A DNA stretch of 9,800 bases, taken from Candidatus Gastranaerophilales bacterium HUM_12. Its GTDB lineage: Bacteria; Cyanobacteriota; Vampirovibrionia; Gastranaerophilales; Gastranaerophilaceae. The notes beneath the pieces were generated by a model, which made no database searches, had not been told where the DNA came from, and was given only the letters and a program-made list of their open reading frames with translations. Positions 1 through 5,375 of the stretch are shown in pieces; the stretch's first letter is position 1, and every line of letters begins with the position of its first letter. The stretch covers positions 1 to 9,800 of the forward strand of contig DABJ01000036.1 of NCBI GenBank assembly GCA_002102825.1, read 5' to 3'. The position numbers and the translations under genes were made by a program.

Positions 1-17
1 AAATCCGCCCGCTTTAA

Positions 18-431
18 TTAAGATTGTTTTTCAGTTTTTGAAGATTTTTTACTGTGGAATAACCCTCCTATCCATTGTCCAATCGGTTTTAAAATTTTGT
101 TATATGTCCATTGAGCAGCAGGCTTAATGGCTTTATTCCAAACAAAAGTTGCTCCTTTACCAATCATTTTGAATGGCCAAGCGATAACTTTTCCAACTGT
201 TTTCAATGCTCCCGGGGTTCTTAATAACCAGCCGGCAGCCATTCCTGTGCACATTCCGGCAGCTACATCATTGTTTGGTGGCATCATTCCTCCGAATCCA
301 AAACCGCAACCGAATACAGATGGACCGAGCATTCCTCCATTAAATCCGATTGTTGGACCACCGAGCATTCCGCCCATTGGCATAAAACCGTTATTATTTA
401 CTGTAATATTTGTTGTTCTTACAATATTCAT
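18..431 (-). CDS. Gly/Met/Pro-rich hypothetical protein with cationic tail
   Basis: I do not recognise this 137-residue protein. Residues 1-55 are polar (Asn/Thr), then Gly/Met/Pro/Phe-rich, with short GGMLG-type repeats and a single Cys in GCGFGFGG. Residues 57-73 are Ala/Met/Gly-rich and weakly hydrophobic. The last 60 residues are cationic and Trp-rich, with a tandem motif NKAIKPAAQW then NKILKPIGQW separated by two residues, and a Lys/Ser tail. There is no signal peptide. A low-complexity Gly-rich front with an amphipathic basic tail would fit a membrane- or surface-associated protein, but that is inference. The ATG at 431 is preceded only by a weak purine run (GAGAGTGAGAAAAG), and a large dyad lies directly upstream. 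The complementary strand is also open here, but its reading is just the antisense of this gene. It follows the Fe-S protein gene on the same strand after 78 bp. Confidence 0.72.
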   Translation of the reverse strand: MNIVRTTNITVNNNGFMPMGGMLGGPTIGFNGGMLGPSVFGCGFGFGGMMPPNNDVAAGMCTGMAAGWLLRTPGALKTVGKVIAWPFKMIGKGATFVWNKAIKPAAQWTYNKILKPIGQWIGGLFHSKKSSKTEKQS

Positions 432-433
432 AC

Positions 434-475
434 TTTTCTCACTCTCTTATATATAAAGTATATATAATGAGAAAA
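434..475. promoter_or_regulatory. Nested inverted repeat before the Gly-rich gene
   Basis: Perfect outer 8-bp arms TTTTCTCA (434-441) and TGAGAAAA (468-475) enclose perfect inner arms TATATATA (448-455 and 459-466) around an AAG loop. The segment ends two bases before the ATG at 431 of the minus-strand gene. Read as RNA it would place the purine-rich candidate ribosome-binding stretch in a stem. The TATATA runs could equally serve as a -10 element. That the repeat exists is seen directly; its role is inference. Confidence 0.4.
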
Positions 476-509
476 ATTGCGTGATTTTACGTTTTTAAGT
501 TAACAAATC

Positions 510-1613
510 TTAATAAATTATTTCATCTGCTTTAGCTAAGAATTCTAGCAGGCTTACGACTTTTGTTTTTTTGTTTTTAGCTAAATGTAATCCGTATTTC
601 AATCCAAGAATACAAGATGGACAACTTGTTATAACAAAATCAGTATTTGTTGCAGATATGTAATTAGCTTTTTGTTTTGTAAGTTCTTTTGATAATTTGT
701 AATTTTTAATGGTGAAGCTTCCTGCAAAACCGCAACACTCATCATAATTATCCATTTCAATATATTCTACATTCTCGCAGTTTTTTAATATTTGTTTTAG
801 AAATGTATCATTTTTTAAGTGACATGGCTTGTGAAATGTTACTTTTATAAGCTTTTTAAATCTGAATCTAATCCCTTTTGCTGCAATTAAATCTCCCCAA
901 TTAATGGATTTGCTCTCTTGAATTTGAGCTAAATTTTCAAAATATTTTGGATAATCAAGAATTGTGCTCTCGCAACTTGCACAATCTGTTATGAGGTAAT
1001 CATATTTAGTGTTTTCAATTAATTCTGTGTTGTGTTTTGCAACCTGCTCAAATCTTTCTAAATTCCCATCAGACAAAAAAGGTAATCCGCAACAATCAAA
1101 AGGCTTTTCAATGATTTCAATTGGAAAATTTTTGAAAATTTTATGAATATATTTATCTGTTTGTGGAAAAATATGATTTACACAACCTTTGAAATATAAA
1201 ACTTTAGTTGTTGCTTGTTTTGAATTTTTTTTAGGTCGGAATGGTTTTGTTAAAAGTTCAAAGATGTTTATTATGTTTGAAAAAATGAATTTGCTTTCCA
1301 GTACGTTAATTACTTTATATAAAAATTTTGTTTTGGCATATTCGTATTTTGCAGTGTTCAAAATTTGACAAACTTCAATCTCGCTTGGACAAAAGTCATT
1401 ACATTTACCACACTTCAAGCATAAATCGAGGTATTTATTAATGTTTTTTGATAGTTTTAAATCTCCGATAGTTACTCCGTGCAGCATAATAAATTTGCCC
1501 TTACTTACAATGCATTCATTTGGAACTAGTTTAAATAAAGGGCAAGCTTGTTCACACAATCCACATTTAGAACATTTGTTTAAATCTTTTTCAAAGTTTT
1601 TCAAATTCTTCAT
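510..1613 (-). CDS. (Fe-S)-binding oxidoreductase subunit, GlcF/CCG-domain type
   Basis: This is a 367-residue iron-sulfur electron-transfer subunit of the glycolate-oxidase GlcF / heterodisulfide-reductase-like type. Counting from the ATG, two 4Fe-4S motifs are visible: C14-x2-C-x2-C-x3-C24-P (CSKCGLCEQACP) and C65-x2-C-x2-C-x3-C75-P (CLKCGKCNDFCP). They are followed by two cysteine-rich CCG domains, each with an early Cys, a CCG and a CxxC: C144, CCG at 174, CASC at 211; and C264, CCG at 293, CPSC at 331. Both CCG domains are complete. Such proteins pass electrons from a flavoprotein dehydrogenase (glycolate or lactate type) to a quinone or another carrier. No flavin-binding partner lies next to it, so the substrate is unknown. 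The start is uncertain: a TTG two codons upstream (1619) is in frame, but I prefer the ATG at 1613. Neither has a Shine-Dalgarno; a TATGAT hexamer sits 6 nt upstream of the ATG. Confidence 0.88.
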   Translation of the reverse strand: MKNLKNFEKDLNKCSKCGLCEQACPLFKLVPNECIVSKGKFIMLHGVTIGDLKLSKNINKYLDLCLKCGKCNDFCPSEIEVCQILNTAKYEYAKTKFLYKVINVLESKFIFSNIINIFELLTKPFRPKKNSKQATTKVLYFKGCVNHIFPQTDKYIHKIFKNFPIEIIEKPFDCCGLPFLSDGNLERFEQVAKHNTELIENTKYDYLITDCASCESTILDYPKYFENLAQIQESKSINWGDLIAAKGIRFRFKKLIKVTFHKPCHLKNDTFLKQILKNCENVEYIEMDNYDECCGFAGSFTIKNYKLSKELTKQKANYISATNTDFVITSCPSCILGLKYGLHLAKNKKTKVVSLLEFLAKADEIIY

Positions 1614-1619
1614 ATTCAA

Positions 1620-1628
1620 ATCATAGCA
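1620..1628 (-). promoter_or_regulatory. Extended -10 promoter at the Fe-S gene
   Basis: The minus strand reads TGC-TATGAT, an extended -10 element, ending exactly 6 nt before the ATG at 1613. No -35 match is visible at the usual spacing. If used, transcription would begin at about the A of the ATG, giving a leaderless mRNA. This is inferred from sequence only. Confidence 0.35.
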
Positions 1629-1740
1629 TAGTTATAAGTTTTTTATTCTTAATATTAGTTAATAATTGGCTCTAAAAATTAAATTTTTATCAAACAAATG
1701 CCGATTACATGAGTATTCTTATCAATAAAGGGTTAAAAAT

Positions 1741-2028
1741 ATGTCAGATTCAAATTTTACATTTAATAGACCGTATAAACCGTTTGGATTTAATGTTCAA
1801 GTTCCGGAAAGAACTTTGCAACAAGCAGGCGAAACTTTAGAAAATATTGTAAAAGCTCCTGCAACTCCATTGTTTAGTTTTTTGGAAGAAAATGAATCTG
1901 TTTTTAATGGTGATGTGGCTTTTGAAATTAATAAAACTGTAGCTCAAAACTTTACTATTGGTTCTGCTATGCGTCAAGAAGATGAAAAAATTAATGGTAA
2001 AAATCCAAGCTTTGATATGCACTTTTAA
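1741..2028 (+). CDS. Small hypothetical protein (95 aa)
   Basis: I do not recognise this 95-residue soluble protein. It begins MSDSNFTFNRPYKPFGFN, has a probable amphipathic helix at about residues 28-37 (TLQQAGETLENIVKA), and ends in a charged segment with DMHF. It has no cysteine, signal peptide or membrane segment. The start is well supported by AAAGGG at 1728-1733, 7 nt before the ATG. Its residue mix is ordinary for protein, unlike the opposite-strand reading of the same bases. It stands alone on the plus strand, divergent from the Fe-S gene and followed after 33 bp by a prepilin-like gene remnant. No function can be given. Confidence 0.7.
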   Translation: MSDSNFTFNRPYKPFGFNVQVPERTLQQAGETLENIVKAPATPLFSFLEENESVFNGDVAFEINKTVAQNFTIGSAMRQEDEKINGKNPSFDMHF

Positions 2029-2061
2029 TTTATTTCAATTATTAAAAGAAACAAACTGAGC

Positions 2062-2269
2062 ATGAAAAAACGTTTATACTTTTAACAACTTGTTTAAACC
2101 TTTAGGTTTTTACGGCATAGGTACGAATGATAGAAAAATTTTGTTGAGCACAGATTGGGGTGGTTGTAATCCGAAAGCAAGAGGTTCTGGACATTGGACT
2201 CCCGGAGATGCTTGTGCTGCTGTAATTATGCTTGACGGTTGGAAGATAAACAAAGATTATCCGTGGTAA
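2062..2269 (+). pseudogene. Remnant of a type IV/II prepilin-like gene
   Basis: The reading frame from 2066 to the TAA at 2267-2269 is open for 67 codons but has no usable start: in-frame TGA codons sit at 2057 and 2063, and the only in-frame ATG lies near the end. Its product reads as the C-terminal globular part of a pseudopilin-like protein, with TDWGGCNP, a WTPGDAC stretch and the ending DGWKINKDYPW. From memory that Cys-pair and DGW...DYPW ending is common in Gastranaerophilales prepilin-like proteins. The hydrophobic N-terminal methylation segment (GFTLxE type) is absent. An ATG AAA AAA CGT at 2062, resembling a prepilin start, lies in a different frame, so an internal deletion fusing the first codons to the tail would explain the layout. 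The fragment ends 3 bp before the stop of the next, minus-strand gene. Confidence 0.6.
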
Positions 2270-2272
2270 GTT

Positions 2273-3007
2273 TTAAAATTCTTTGATATCGCATTTCGGA
2301 ATTGTTAAATCATCACATAAAATTATATAAATTTCTTCACCTTGTTTTGCATGGTATTTCAACCCAGGAGTGATAAGCCCTGTTACAAGTCCGATAAAAC
2401 AACCAACCGGCAAACCAATAGCTGCTGCGCCAATTGCAATTTTATGAGGTTTTGGAATAAAAGCAAGTCCTGTGCCTGCCCCGGTACCAATAGCACCTAA
2501 TCCTACAGTTGATGCGGTTAGTTTGCCTGCTGTCATCCAACCATTTTCAACCAAAGAAAAATCTTTTGTAAATGGTTTTGCCTTAACTTCAAGTTCTGTT
2601 CCATCCGGAAGTATTAGTTTATTTATACTTACATAAACTCGTGCATTTTTGTTTAATTTTTTCTGAGGATTAATCCCTCTAACGTATCCGACGAATTTAG
2701 AATTCATCGGAATAATTAGTGTTCCGCATTCTGTACAAATATCTTTTGGAACAAAGAAATATACGTAATCTCCCTCTTTTGCACATTCTGATAAAAATTT
2801 ACACTCAAAGGCTACTCGAAGTACATTCCCTTTTGAAACTATATAATAATTTTCAGTCAATCCGACTGTCGAAGATGGTGCTTTTGATTTCGTGTTTGCA
2901 ATTGTTTCGGTTGAATTTATGCATTCACAAGTTCCGTCTGCAAAACATAATTGAACTGATGTTAAAGATATCAGGCTAATTAAAAATAAAGACAACAACT
3001 TTTTCAT
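2273..3007 (-). CDS. Secreted protein with TrbI/VirB10-like stretch and glycine-rich region
   Basis: This 244-residue exported protein has no family I can name with certainty. Residues 1-23 form a clear Sec signal peptide (MKKLLSLFLISLISL core), with probable cleavage after CFA. Residues 58-145 look beta-rich: IIPMNSKFVGYV, then NKNARVYVSINKLILPDG and ELEVKA. This resembles the layout of TrbI/VirB10-type C-terminal domains (a stable-threshold turn, a basic strand, then PDG). Residues 165-215 are Gly/Ala-rich and hydrophobic (GLGAIGTGAGTGLAF, then AIGAAAIGLPVG), a glycine-zipper style segment that could insert in a membrane. A last strand, EEIYIILCDDLTIP, follows. Ten cysteines remain after cleavage, several in CxC or CxxC pairs, fitting a disulfide-bonded envelope protein. 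No Shine-Dalgarno precedes the ATG, but TATAGT lies 6 nt upstream. Confidence 0.75.
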   Translation of the reverse strand: MKKLLSLFLISLISLTSVQLCFADGTCECINSTETIANTKSKAPSSTVGLTENYYIVSKGNVLRVAFECKFLSECAKEGDYVYFFVPKDICTECGTLIIPMNSKFVGYVRGINPQKKLNKNARVYVSINKLILPDGTELEVKAKPFTKDFSLVENGWMTAGKLTASTVGLGAIGTGAGTGLAFIPKPHKIAIGAAAIGLPVGCFIGLVTGLITPGLKYHAKQGEEIYIILCDDLTIPKCDIKEF

Positions 3008-3013
3008 ACAGAC

Positions 3014-3019
3014 ACTATA
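3014..3019 (-). promoter_or_regulatory. -10-like hexamer 6 nt before the exported-protein start
   Basis: TATAGT on the minus strand ends 6 nt upstream of the ATG at 3007, with no Shine-Dalgarno between. Upstream, GACAATAT occurs twice on the minus strand (plus 3026-3033 and 3039-3046) with a 13-bp period. No convincing -35 is visible. The geometry would give a leaderless transcript. Confidence 0.3.
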
Positions 3020-3074
3020 AAATAAATATTGTCGGAATATATTGTCTAAATTGGTTAGTTCTGGTGTTTATATT

Positions 3075-3737
3075 TTAATCTTTAACCATTTCAAAACCTG
3101 CAGAATATGCCTTTTCTAATTCTTTTGGAAATATTCTTTCTTGATATTCTCGTTTTTTATTCTCGTCCCAAATTTCTGAAAAATATTTGTCGTAATTTGT
3201 GAATTGGTAAGTATTATATGCACAAATTCTTTTTGGTTTTTCATACATGTGCGTAATCCATTTTTCAAAATTTCCAATTGCTCCGGAATTATCAGGTTTT
3301 ACATAATCATTTTCAAAAATTTCTTGTGGAACATTCATTGTATAAATCGTAGCAGTTTTAAGTTTTTTAGGAGGAATTGTTGTGTAGTTTTTGTCATAAC
3401 GTACGAATGGGAAAATCAATCTTTCTAAAAACGATTTCATAACTCCATCAACATCTCCAAAATATATTGGACTTGCAAAAACTATTCCATCAGAAAGAGA
3501 AACTTTTTCTAATATTGGTTTAAGTTCATCAGGGTAAGCACATTTACCATAGTTTTTGCCATTGATAAGTTTACAGGCAAAACAACTCCTACACCCTTTA
3601 AAATCAATATCATACAAGTATATAATTTCTGCTTCTCCCCCTGCATTTTTTACTCCTTGGGCAAAACCTCTGCACATTTTATCCGTGTTCCATTTTTTTC
3701 TTGGACTTGCATTTATAATAAATATTTTTTTACTCAT
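3075..3737 (-). CDS. Flavodoxin-family NAD(P)H-dependent oxidoreductase
   Basis: This 220-residue protein has the NADPH-dependent FMN reductase/flavodoxin fold and probably binds FMN to reduce quinones, nitro compounds or azo compounds in the cytoplasm. The first strand (KIFIINA) leads into the phosphate loop SPRKKWNT (residues 11-18). SPIYFGDVDGVMKSFLERL (about 89-107) is the family's second flavin loop. Between them is a cysteine cluster, C49-x2-C52-x2-C55 then C66. It recalls the compact motif of iron-sulfur flavoproteins, though the last gap (10 residues) is longer than their usual one, so cluster binding is uncertain. The start is supported by AAAAGGGG with 7 nt spacing. It is divergent from an HxlR regulator with 106 bp between them, the usual arrangement of a redox- or quinone-responsive enzyme and its repressor. 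Confidence 0.85.
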   Translation of the reverse strand: MSKKIFIINASPRKKWNTDKMCRGFAQGVKNAGGEAEIIYLYDIDFKGCRSCFACKLINGKNYGKCAYPDELKPILEKVSLSDGIVFASPIYFGDVDGVMKSFLERLIFPFVRYDKNYTTIPPKKLKTATIYTMNVPQEIFENDYVKPDNSGAIGNFEKWITHMYEKPKRICAYNTYQFTNYDKYFSEIWDENKKREYQERIFPKELEKAYSAGFEMVKD

Positions 3738-3773
3738 ATTATTTCCCCTTTTGTTTATTTATTTTCATATAAT

Positions 3774-3779
3774 ATTATA
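3774..3779 (-). promoter_or_regulatory. -10 element for the flavodoxin-family gene
   Basis: A perfect TATAAT on the minus strand lies about 37 nt upstream of the ATG at 3737. No good -35 is present at 16-18 nt spacing (TAAAAG at 17). An activating or repressing HxlR protein bound in the shared region could control it. Confidence 0.35.
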
Positions 3780-3782
3780 TTT

Positions 3783-3810
3783 TTGACAAGTATTTACTTT
3801 TATGTAATAT
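3783..3810 (+). promoter_or_regulatory. Sigma-70 type promoter of the hxlR-like gene
   Basis: A perfect -35 TTGACA (3783-3788) is followed by TAATAT (3805-3810) at 16 nt, preceded directly by TG. TATACT (3808-3813) at 19 nt is an alternative -10. It is the best -35 match in the window. A short dyad TTAC-N6-GTAA (3794-3807) lies in the spacer, and a larger palindrome follows. Confidence 0.55.
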
Positions 3811-3829
3811 ACTATCTAAAAAGATAGTA
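3810..3829. promoter_or_regulatory. 20-bp palindrome, probable HxlR operator
   Basis: TACTATCTAAAAAGATAGTA is a perfect inverted repeat with 8-bp arms around AAAA. It overlaps the -10/+1 region of the hxlR-like promoter and ends before the AGAGG ribosome-binding site at 3832-3836. HxlR-family repressors such as YodB and CatR bind short TACT/AGTA- or TTAC/GTAA-like dyads, so autorepression is a sensible inference. A plain mRNA hairpin is the alternative. Confidence 0.55.
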
Positions 3830-3843
3830 GTAGAGGTTTTATT

Positions 3844-4167
3844 ATGAAAAACAAGATTAAAAATTATAACTGCCCAGTTGGTACAACGTTGGATCTTATT
3901 GGTGGAAAATATAAAGTAGTTATAATTTGGTATTTGAGTGAGAATGGAGTTTTGCGTTATAACGAACTTCAAAAACTTCTATTAGGAGTTACACCAAAAA
4001 TGTTGATTTCTCAACTTCGAGAATTAGAAGAGGATAAATTGATAAAAAGAAAAGTTTACCCTGTTGTTCCGCCAAAAGTTGAATATTCATTGACAGAACT
4101 TGGAAAATCTTTGATTCCAATTTTACAGGAGATGAAAACTTGGGGCGAAAAGTATGAGAATGCATAA
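3844..4167 (+). CDS. HxlR-family winged-helix transcriptional regulator
   Basis: This 107-residue protein is full length for the HxlR family. The N-terminus has the signature CPVGTTLDLIGGKYK (Cys10, family form CPVxxxLxxIGGKWK). The helix-turn-helix follows at about residues 38-62 (RYNELQKLL, then TPKMLISQLRELEEDKLI). The wing is VYPVVPPKVEYSLTELG, and a C-terminal dimerisation helix completes it. The conserved N-terminal Cys is the redox or electrophile sensor in YodB, HypR and relatives, so this protein may sense quinones, aldehydes or disulfide stress. The start is well supported by AGAGG 7 nt upstream. Divergence from the flavodoxin-family oxidoreductase suggests that gene is a target, with the palindrome at 3810-3829 as operator. 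No terminator is obvious after it. Confidence 0.93.
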   Translation: MKNKIKNYNCPVGTTLDLIGGKYKVVIIWYLSENGVLRYNELQKLLLGVTPKMLISQLRELEEDKLIKRKVYPVVPPKVEYSLTELGKSLIPILQEMKTWGEKYENA

Positions 4168-4264
4168 GTCTTAAAAGTCTTTTAACAAAAAACTAAAATA
4201 TGTCTGCTATATTTTGATAATTAATTATGGGGATAAAAGTTTTTAAAATAAAATTTCAAGGTAC

Positions 4265-4294
4265 TTGATTTTTATTTTTTACGGAGCATAATAT
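4265..4294 (+). promoter_or_regulatory. Promoter of the initiator tRNA gene
   Basis: TTGATT (4265-4270) and TAATAT (4289-4294) are separated by 18 nt, placing the start near 4301. A hairpin GTTGAG...CTCAAC (4299-4304 with 4313-4318, extendable by an A-T and a T-G pair) would lie at the 5' end of the precursor, about 15 nt before the mature tRNA. Confidence 0.45.
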
Positions 4295-4333
4295 AGATGT
4301 TGAGTGTATTTGCTCAACGTACAAATTAAATAT

Positions 4334-4410
<77 letters not shown>

Positions 4411-4417
4411 TTTACTA

Positions 4418-4453
4418 AAAGAGGATTTCAAGAATTTTGAAACCCTCTTTTTT
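4418..4453 (+). terminator. Rho-independent terminator after tRNA-fMet
   Basis: AAAGAGG (4418-4424) pairs with CCTCTTT (4444-4450). After one A/C mismatch, TTTCAA (4426-4431) pairs with TTGAAA (4437-4442) around a GAATT loop. A T run follows to 4453. It ends the tRNA transcript and insulates ogt. Confidence 0.85.
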
Positions 4454-4512
4454 AATAGAAAAAGGCTCAATTGTTCCCAATAAATTGTATCTATTATTAT
4501 ACTTAGTATTCA

Positions 4513-4521
4513 TGTTATAAT
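4513..4521 (+). promoter_or_regulatory. Extended -10 promoter of ogt
   Basis: TGT-TATAAT is a perfect extended -10 element with no matching -35. The start would fall at about 4528, which is itself an ATG (see the short reading frame there), 28 nt upstream of the ogt ATG. Confidence 0.5.
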
Positions 4522-4527
4522 CACCCT

Positions 4528-4563
4528 ATGCTCTTTTGGGGTAATATAATAAAGTATGGCTGA
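4528..4563 (+). other. Possible 11-codon leader frame overlapping the ogt start
   Basis: An ATG exactly 6 nt after the TATAAT hexamer opens an 11-residue frame (MLFWGNIIKYG). Its TGA at 4561-4563 overlaps the start of ogt, in another frame (ATGGCTGA). It has no Shine-Dalgarno and would be read from a leaderless mRNA. It could couple translation to ogt, which itself lacks a well-placed Shine-Dalgarno (GGGG is 14-15 nt upstream). Chance remains quite possible for so short a frame. Confidence 0.2.
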
Positions 4564-5083
4564 TATTTTTTATAACTCAGAATTTGATTCTCCAGTTGGG
4601 AAATTAACATTATGTTCAAATGGAGAAAATTTAGTTGGACTTTGGTTAAAAGGACAAAAATATTTTATGGACTCTGTGAGAGGTTTTAATATCATTCAAA
4701 ATGATAATTTGAAGATTTTTACTGATACAAAAATGTGGTTGGTTGATTATTTTAATGGCTTTGAAAGATATCCTAGAGAACTTGCTCTTGCACCTATTGG
4801 TGGGGAATTTAGGCAAATGGTCTGGAATGAACTTTGTAAAATCCCTTATGGAAAGACTATAACCTACGGCGAACTTGCAAATCGTATAGCAAAATTTCGA
4901 GGACTAGAAAAGATGTCGGCACAAGCTGTTGGCACTGCTATTGGACATAATCCGATTTCAATAATTATTCCTTGTCATAGAGTAGTTGGCAAAAATGGTC
5001 AACTAACAGGCTATGCTGGAGGGATAGATGTCAAAGCAAAATTACTTAAGCTTGAAAACGTTGATTTAGAAATATTAAAATAA
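4556..5083 (+). CDS. ogt: Methylated-DNA--protein-cysteine methyltransferase (Ogt)
   Basis: This 175-residue suicide repair enzyme moves alkyl groups from O6-alkylguanine (and O4-alkylthymine) in DNA to its own cysteine. The active-site motif IIIPCHRVVG puts the acceptor Cys at residue 140. It is preceded by the DNA-binding helix-turn-helix region (about 84-130, with VWNELCKIPYGKTITYGELA) and followed by GQLTGYAGG and a final helix, KAKLLKLEN. The N-terminal domain (1-75) is of the short Ogt type, with no Ada methylphosphotriester domain. At the Arg-finger position, where many homologues read RAVG, this protein has QAVG (SAQAVG, Q123), a variant I also associate with clostridial-type homologues. 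The start ATG at 4556 fits the family N-terminus. The gene stands alone between the tRNA terminator and a gap without intact genes. Confidence 0.95.
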   Translation: MADIFYNSEFDSPVGKLTLCSNGENLVGLWLKGQKYFMDSVRGFNIIQNDNLKIFTDTKMWLVDYFNGFERYPRELALAPIGGEFRQMVWNELCKIPYGKTITYGELANRIAKFRGLEKMSAQAVGTAIGHNPISIIIPCHRVVGKNGQLTGYAGGIDVKAKLLKLENVDLEILK

Positions 5084-5178
5084 TTTTATTAAAAAAGAAA
5101 AAGTTTTTATGAGTAGAATTTTCTTAATTTTTCAAAATTTGGATTTTTTTTCATTCGCGCGAAAGTTTGCCATATTGA

Positions 5179-5340
5179 GCTTTGAGGTTGAAGTTTAATA
5201 AGCTTTTAAATCTAGGAATTGATGAAAAATATAAATCTAGGATAGATTTATTACCATCAATTATTGATTTTAATGTTCCTAGTTCAAACAAAATTTTTAA
5301 TTATATAAAAATGCTAACTCAAAATCAAAGTATAAAATAG
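5179..5340 (+). pseudogene. Possible C-terminal gene fragment in the ogt downstream gap
   Basis: The gap between ogt and the next gene (5084-5375, about 290 bp) has no intact gene. Within it, a frame opens after a TGA at 5176-5178 and runs to TAG at 5338-5340. Its product (LLNLGIDEKYK, RIDLLPSIIDFNVPSS, NYIKMLTQNQ) has the residue balance of a real protein tail. There is no ATG before near the end; TTG codons at 5182 and 5188 are the only possible starts, and GAGG lies too close to serve. Just upstream, another frame reads FARKFAILSFEVEV then stops, so a frameshifted longer ancestor is possible. I do not recognise the family. The rest of the gap is AT-rich, with an isolated 10-bp palindrome TTCGCGCGAA (5154-5163) and no clear terminator. 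Confidence 0.4.
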
Positions 5341-5375
5341 CTTGAAAATAGTGAGATTATTCTATACCAAAAAAT

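Noticed and set aside
127..456. Proline-rich plus-strand open frame with a hydrophobic end
   Set aside because: It is the complement of the Gly-rich minus-strand gene; the Pro richness is just the reverse reading of Gly codons and no ribosome-binding site supports it.
5154..5163. TTCGCGCGAA palindrome standing out in AT-rich DNA
   Set aside because: Only 10 bp, single copy, with no promoter or T run to make it an operator or terminator.
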